Below the pieces are notes generated by a model. That model was not told the origin of the DNA. It ran no database searches and worked only from the letters and a program-made list of their open reading frames with translations. A program made the translations under genes and the position numbers. A DNA stretch of 26,098 bases from NCBI GenBank assembly GCA_035550595.1, contig DASZOV010000052.1, positions 1-26,098 on the forward strand, read 5' to 3'. Every line of letters starts with the position of its first letter. Positions within the stretch are counted from its first letter, which is position 1. This document shows, in pieces, positions 22,074 through 26,098 of the stretch. This DNA is from CALFMR01 sp035550595 (lineage in GTDB: Bacteria > Acidobacteriota > Vicinamibacteria > Vicinamibacterales > SCN-69-37).

Positions 22074-22532
22074 TCAGCCGTCGGTGTCCAGGTGCCCGAT
22101 GAGGCGGACCAGCAACGCGTTCAACTGCGTGCGTTCGGCGGCGTTGAACACCGCAAGGGCTCGCGTCTCGGCCGCCTGCAGCTTCCGGCCCAGCTTCGCG
22201 AAGCGCGTCCGGCCGGCGGTCGTCAGGTGAACCGTTCGCGCGCGGCGGTCCGCCGGGGGCACGCGCCGCTCGATCCATGCGGCCGCTTCCAGGGCGTCGA
22301 GAAAGATCACGACCGAGGACTTTTCGATCCCCGACATCCGGGCGAGATCGGTCTGGGTGAGGTCGTTCTGCGCGTGGAGACAGGCCAGGAGCACCACGTG
22401 GCCCATGTGCAGCGCGCTGCCGGCGAGCGCGACGTCGAGGCGGCCGCGCAGCGACCGGTGCGCGCGCGCGAGCAGGAACCCGACGGAGCGGTCGGTAATG
22501 GCCGTGGGGCGGACCTTGGGGCTCGTCGTCAT
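22074..22532 (-). CDS. MarR-family transcriptional regulator
   Basis: The product is 152 residues from ATG 22532. The winged helix-turn-helix runs from about 55 to 115: LTQTDLARMSGIEKSSVVIFLDALEAAAWIERRVPPADRRARTVHLTTAGR, with the D-R-R-A-R wing typical of MarR. Terminal helices (GFLLARAHRSLRGRLDVAL and AERTQLNALLVRLIGHL) form the dimer interface. It is divergent from a polytopic membrane protein, and the 80-bp gap holds an AT-rich island suited to a shared operator. The simplest reading is control of that membrane protein and of itself in response to a small hydrophobic compound, which is family-level inference. The stretch 21803-22073 between it and the ADOP gene shows no convincing gene. 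Confidence 0.92.
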   Translation of the reverse strand: MTTSPKVRPTAITDRSVGFLLARAHRSLRGRLDVALAGSALHMGHVVLLACLHAQNDLTQTDLARMSGIEKSSVVIFLDALEAAAWIERRVPPADRRARTVHLTTAGRTRFAKLGRKLQAAETRALAVFNAAERTQLNALLVRLIGHLDTDG

Positions 22533-22561
22533 CGATCGGATCTCATTTCGTCGTGCTCGCG

Positions 22562-22598
22562 AAATTGTCTAATGATAGATTATCTGAGAATAGTCTAA
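22562..22598. promoter_or_regulatory. AT-rich divergent promoter/operator region of the marR locus
   Basis: This stretch is strongly AT-rich in a GC-rich background. It contains AGAT-T-ATCT (22577-22585, a perfect palindrome), TCTA-N4-TAGA (22568-22579) and two GTCTAA copies (22567-22572 and 22593-22598). -35/-10-like words exist on both strands (TTGTCT on plus; TTAGAC and TATCAT on minus) with imperfect spacing, so exact promoters are not assigned. Confidence 0.6.
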
Positions 22599-22612
22599 CG
22601 CGCGAGGCGCCC

Positions 22613-23581
22613 ATGTGGCAGCGTGTGTCCGCCGTCCTGTGTCTGTTCGTCGTCAGCCCGCTGGTGGCGGAATACCTGCTGGGCAGTCTGCCGATGTCGA
22701 TGCTCGCGGCGCTGCCGGTCATGGCGTTGCTCTACGGGTCGGGCGCCGTCCTCGTGCGCGAGCTCGCGCGCCGGACCGGCCGCGGCTGGGTGACGATGCT
22801 TCTCCTCGCGTGTGCCTATGGAGTCGTGGAAGAGGGCCTGATCACCCAATCGCTCTTCAACCCCAACTACCTGCACCTGCGTCTGCTCGACTACGGGTAC
22901 TTCCCCGCGCTCGGCACCGCCGCGCCGTGGCTGATCTACGTGATCGGCCTGCACGTCGCGTGGAGCATCGGCGTGCCCATCGGCCTGACCGAGGCGCTGT
23001 TCGTCGACCGGCGCACGGCGCCGTGGCTGGGTCGGTTGGAGCTCGGGGTCGTCTCGGTCCTGTTTCTCGCCGGGGCCGCGCTGGTCGCGTCCTTCACGTA
23101 CAAGCAGGCGCCCTTCATCGCCTCGCCCGCGCAGCTCGGCGTCACGTCGGCCGTCGTGATCGCGCTCGTCGTCGTCGCCTTCCTGCTGCCGAAGACGCCG
23201 CTCGCCGCGGCGGCGGGTCGTGCGCCTCATCCCGTCGTGGTGTTTCTCGTCGCGTTTCTGTGTGGATCAGGGTTCGTCGGGGCGTTGCTGTGGGCGCCGG
23301 TCTTCCATCTGCCGTGGATCGCCACCACGGCGTTGCTCCTCGGCTGTGTGCTGGGAGCCGTGGCGTTCACGACCACGTTCGCCCGCAAGAGCGCCTGGAT
23401 CGATCGGCACCGGTTCGCGCTGGCGGCCGCCGGCTTGTGCGTCTACACATGGCTCGGCTTCGTGAACGACCATTCCATGCATCCGGGCGATCCGCTCGCG
23501 CCGCACGTGGCGCTCGTCTGTGGATTCGCGGTCCTGGCGTGGATCGCCGGAGCACGGGCGTTCGCGCGTACGCTCGAGTGA
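22613..23581 (+). CDS. Polytopic integral membrane protein, EE-motif
   Basis: The product is 322 residues from ATG 22613, with GAGG 5 nt upstream. About ten membrane helices span nearly the whole length. A conserved-looking acidic pair Glu73-Glu74 lies in CAYGVVEEGLITQSLFNPNYL, at the end of the third helix. This recalls the EExxxR motif of CPBP-type intramembrane proteases, but the arginine is absent and the second and third CPBP histidine motifs are not evident; His114 in GLHVAWS and His261 are isolated. It is divergent from the MarR gene and presumably regulated by it. It could be an export or immunity-type membrane protein; the function is unknown. Confidence 0.7.
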   Translation: MWQRVSAVLCLFVVSPLVAEYLLGSLPMSMLAALPVMALLYGSGAVLVRELARRTGRGWVTMLLLACAYGVVEEGLITQSLFNPNYLHLRLLDYGYFPALGTAAPWLIYVIGLHVAWSIGVPIGLTEALFVDRRTAPWLGRLELGVVSVLFLAGAALVASFTYKQAPFIASPAQLGVTSAVVIALVVVAFLLPKTPLAAAAGRAPHPVVVFLVAFLCGSGFVGALLWAPVFHLPWIATTALLLGCVLGAVAFTTTFARKSAWIDRHRFALAAAGLCVYTWLGFVNDHSMHPGDPLAPHVALVCGFAVLAWIAGARAFARTLE

Positions 23582-23768
23582 GCCGGACGCCAACTCTGCC
23601 TCTTGTATCAGCGGCGAGTTTACCTGTGAGTAGGAAATGACTCGGACGGAGCAATAGTCTCTTTGGAATGCAGCACGTTGCTGCGCACGCAGGTGCCTGA
23701 GGCCTGGACCGCGACGCGCGAAACCTGTATGGTGCGCTGGGCTGGCTCTCGGGCGGCAAATCACGACC
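23582..23768. other. Intergenic region before the third ADOP gene
   Basis: There is no coding frame of note. The only structure seen is GCAGCA-CGT-TGCTGC (23670-23684), a perfect 6-bp inverted repeat about 85 nt before the ADOP start. It may be an operator, but nothing else supports a promoter. Confidence 0.4.
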
Positions 23769-26098
23769 ATGCGCCTTTCTCTCACCACGTTTTCCGCCGT
23801 CCTCGTCGTCGTGGTGCTGTCCGTCGTATTCGCCGTCTGTTTTCTCTTCTGGCGACTGTGCGCCCCGTTCTACTTCGATCCGACGCCGGGCCTGGACGGC
23901 GGAAGAATCGTCTCGTTCCGCCAATACGACCCGCACAATGGCGGCGACGTGCTCTTTTCGAGGAACGAACTGAACGCGCTGCAGCGGTTTCCACAGGTGC
24001 TTGACGGGACTGCGGCCTTTGCGCTGCGAAGCGCCGGGCTTTCCGATTCCCAGGGGCTCCCGGCGGAAGCGACGGCCGCCGAAGTGAGCCCCGACTTCTT
24101 CAGGGTGTTCGGCGTGGACTTCGCAGGGCGGAGTCTCTTCTCCCAAGGGCATGGGGCAGAGAACCTGGCAGTCGTGAGCTTTTCCTGCTGGCAGCGCCTG
24201 TATCGAAGTCGGCGCGACATCGTGGGTTCGATCGTCACCGTGAACGGAAAGCCCGTTCAGGTCGCGGGAATCCTTCCGAAAGATGTTCATTGGCCGGGGT
24301 ATCTCTTTCCAGCCGATCCGGACATCTTTCTTTTGTGGAACGACGTTCCCGAGGCCCAAGCAGGGCAGCTCAGCTACGGGCTGGTCGGGCGGCTGGCACC
24401 GGGGAGCAGCACGGCGGCGGCTTCGACGGCGCTGCAGGCGGTGCTGGACAACGAGCGCTCCGCTTACGTCCACGGGAAGGTCGAGGCGAAGACGCTGGAC
24501 ATGCGGGCCCGGCAGACGGGCCGTTGGTTGTTCGTGCTGCTCGGATGCGGCGTGGTGCTGCTCGTCGGCATGTCCCTGAACATCGCGGTGCTCTTGTTGG
24601 GACGAACGATCCAGACGATCAACGGCTGGATCGTCAGAAAGGCACTCGGCGCCGGCACGGCACGCCTCATCGCCGCGTTACTGGGACAGTTCCTTCCTGT
24701 GTCCCTTCTGGCGTCAGGGCTGGGTGTCGCTCTCGCGTTCGTGCTCCGCGAGATCGTGCTGAGCGACCCATCGAATGTGATCCCGACGGCCGCGGGCGAC
24801 AACCCGATTGCGGCGGCGGCTGGCTTCGCCGTTCTCCTCGTGCTCGGGAGCTCGGCGGTGTGTGTCGTCGGTCCACTGCTCGCCATCAAGAGGCACGACG
24901 TGGCCTCGCTGCTGCGGTCGGCTCCTTCAGAATCGGTCGGCGCCAGAAAGCTGAGCCGATTCCTGATCCTGGCTCAGATCGGGATTACAGCTTGCCTGGT
25001 TGTGGTTGCGGCGCCAGTTATCGAGCAATACCAGAAGAAGGACCTTCTCGACCTGGGATTCAACTACAAAAATCTTTGGGTCGTGGAGCTTGACCGAGTT
25101 CCTTGGCAGTCTGGCGCTCCTGGCGGCATCGGTGAGGATCTGGCGAGCGTCGAGAGAAGACTGCGATCCAATCCCGCCGTCCAGGCGGTAGCTGCTGCCA
25201 ACATGATCTCTTTCCTCGCGCCTGGTTCCGCGACGGTCAAGGTCGTGGGCCGGGGCAGCGCGAACCCGGACCAGGAGGTCCGGATCGCACAGGCGCGAAT
25301 TTCGCCGGAGTATTTTCAGACGCTGCAGATGCCGCTCGATGGGCGTCCCCCGCGCGCCCCCGACGAGGTCGTGGTCAGCCGGAGCTTTGCTCACCGCTTC
25401 TGGGACGGCGCGGCCATCGGACGACGCTTTGCCATCGGGCCGACCGAATACACGATCACGGGAGTCGTCGCGGCGGATCGGATGAACGACCTTTCCGGGT
25501 CCGGTCTGCCGGCCATCTACTATTCGCTCGAGGACGCGAGTACGTGTGCCACCTGTGCGTTGGAAGACGCGAGCCGCTGGCCCAGCCTGGTGATGCGGTC
25601 CGGCCTGCCGGAGACGACGGTGGCCAGCGTCGTCAAAGCGGCTCTGTCGCCGCTCGACGCCCCACCGTTGTTTCGGATTCACAGCATGGAGGCGTTGCGT
25701 GCCAATGAGCTGGCGGTTCCCCGCCTGCTGGCGGGGATCTTCGTGTTTCTCGCAGGACTGCTGATCGTTGTCTCCTTCGCCGGCGTCTTCGCCGGCGTGA
25801 GCTGCGACATGAATCGGCGACGGCATGAAACGGCGATTCGCGTCGCGCTGGGTGCGCGACGGACCAGGATCGTGCGGCAACGGCTCGCGGAGCTGTCCTG
25901 GGTGGTTGTTCCTGGCCTAGTCGTGGGAGGGATCGCCGGCTACTACCTGCTGCAGGGCGCGCATGAGCTCCTGCAAGTCCAATCCGTGGAATTCTCTTCG
26001 GTCGCGATTGGAATGGCGACGGTCCTGATCGTCGCGGGACTCGGGGCCCTGATTCCCACCTGGAAGGGGAGCGGCGGAAATCCCGCGGCGGTGCTCAA
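23769..26098 (+). CDS. ADOP-type MacB/FtsX permease, cut by window end
   Basis: The frame from ATG 23769 stays open to the last base (776 full codons) and lacks only its final residues. It starts directly with helix 1 (SAVLVVVVLSVVFAVCFLFW) without the usual cytoplasmic lead-in. A MacB-like domain follows (VSPDFFRVFGVDFAGRSLF then VTVNGKPVQVAGILP). The first FtsX bundle carries WIVRKALGAGTARLIAALLG (about 290-309). A second periplasmic domain (ISPEYFQTLQMPLDG) and a final bundle with TAIRVALGARRTRIVRQRL come next. The window stops at SGGNPAAVL, close to the normal ADOP end. Third-position GC seems lower (TTT, CTT and AAT are more common) than in the other two ADOP genes, which may mean a different history. 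The ribosome site is weak. Confidence 0.85.
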   Translation, partial: MRLSLTTFSAVLVVVVLSVVFAVCFLFWRLCAPFYFDPTPGLDGGRIVSFRQYDPHNGGDVLFSRNELNALQRFPQVLDGTAAFALRSAGLSDSQGLPAEATAAEVSPDFFRVFGVDFAGRSLFSQGHGAENLAVVSFSCWQRLYRSRRDIVGSIVTVNGKPVQVAGILPKDVHWPGYLFPADPDIFLLWNDVPEAQAGQLSYGLVGRLAPGSSTAAASTALQAVLDNERSAYVHGKVEAKTLDMRARQTGRWLFVLLGCGVVLLVGMSLNIAVLLLGRTIQTINGWIVRKALGAGTARLIAALLGQFLPVSLLASGLGVALAFVLREIVLSDPSNVIPTAAGDNPIAAAAGFAVLLVLGSSAVCVVGPLLAIKRHDVASLLRSAPSESVGARKLSRFLILAQIGITACLVVVAAPVIEQYQKKDLLDLGFNYKNLWVVELDRVPWQSGAPGGIGEDLASVERRLRSNPAVQAVAAANMISFLAPGSATVKVVGRGSANPDQEVRIAQARISPEYFQTLQMPLDGRPPRAPDEVVVSRSFAHRFWDGAAIGRRFAIGPTEYTITGVVAADRMNDLSGSGLPAIYYSLEDASTCATCALEDASRWPSLVMRSGLPETTVASVVKAALSPLDAPPLFRIHSMEALRANELAVPRLLAGIFVFLAGLLIVVSFAGVFAGVSCDMNRRRHETAIRVALGARRTRIVRQRLAELSWVVVPGLVVGGIAGYYLLQGAHELLQVQSVEFSSVAIGMATVLIVAGLGALIPTWKGSGGNPAAVL

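Overview
The window looks like chromosomal DNA of a high-GC Acidobacteriota, most likely a Vicinamibacteria relative. This is inferred from gene content, not from a marker gene. Typical families present are three long MacB/FtsX-type 'ADOP' orphan permeases, a BlaI-type repressor overlapping an M56 peptidase fused to a DUF3738 (TIGR03435) domain, an Oar-like TonB-dependent receptor with a carboxypeptidase-regulatory domain, and a VWFA-related acidobacterial secreted protein. I saw no tRNA, rRNA, CRISPR array, transposase or phage gene.

Layout. 1-280: tail of an M16-type peptidase. 359-1756: a secreted metallo-beta-lactamase-fold hydrolase and a CopD-like membrane protein, separated by repeats. 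1879-4416 (minus): an ADOP permease preceded by a 40-residue membrane peptide. 4522-6197 (plus): a divergent PhoP/PhoQ-like two-component system; a symmetric four-half-site operator lies between the two divergent units. 6260-8136 (minus): a YdeI-like protein overlapping a membrane SpoIIE-type phosphatase. 8184-8945: a xylose-dehydrogenase-like SDR. 8980-9172: a palindromic intergenic element. 9313-10959: a secreted ThuA-like protein with EF-hand modules. 11094-11127: a strong terminator. 11270-18607: a tight four-gene unit (BlaI, M56-DUF3738, TonB receptor, VWFA). 18724-19265: two small tail-to-tail genes, an RHH regulator and an unknown protein. 19406-21802 (minus): a second ADOP permease. 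22074-23581: a MarR regulator divergent from a polytopic membrane protein. 23769 to the end: a third ADOP permease cut by the window edge.

How the genes may work together. (i) The PhoPQ-like kinase has almost no extracytoplasmic domain. It faces, across the symmetric operator, a 40-residue single-pass peptide and an ADOP permease, which suggests an envelope-stress circuit in which peptide or permease informs the kinase. (ii) The blaI to VWFA cluster looks like one operon behind a TACA-N2-TGTA palindrome, so a membrane peptidase with a DUF3738 sensor may derepress an outer-membrane receptor and a secreted VWFA protein. (iii) A family of 7-bp tandem repeats sits directly after the stop codons of four unrelated genes. 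It is the clearest genome-wide pattern visible here.

Caveats. All functions are read from sequence motifs and family knowledge; no search was run. Several starts are uncertain because strong Shine-Dalgarno sites are rare in this window.
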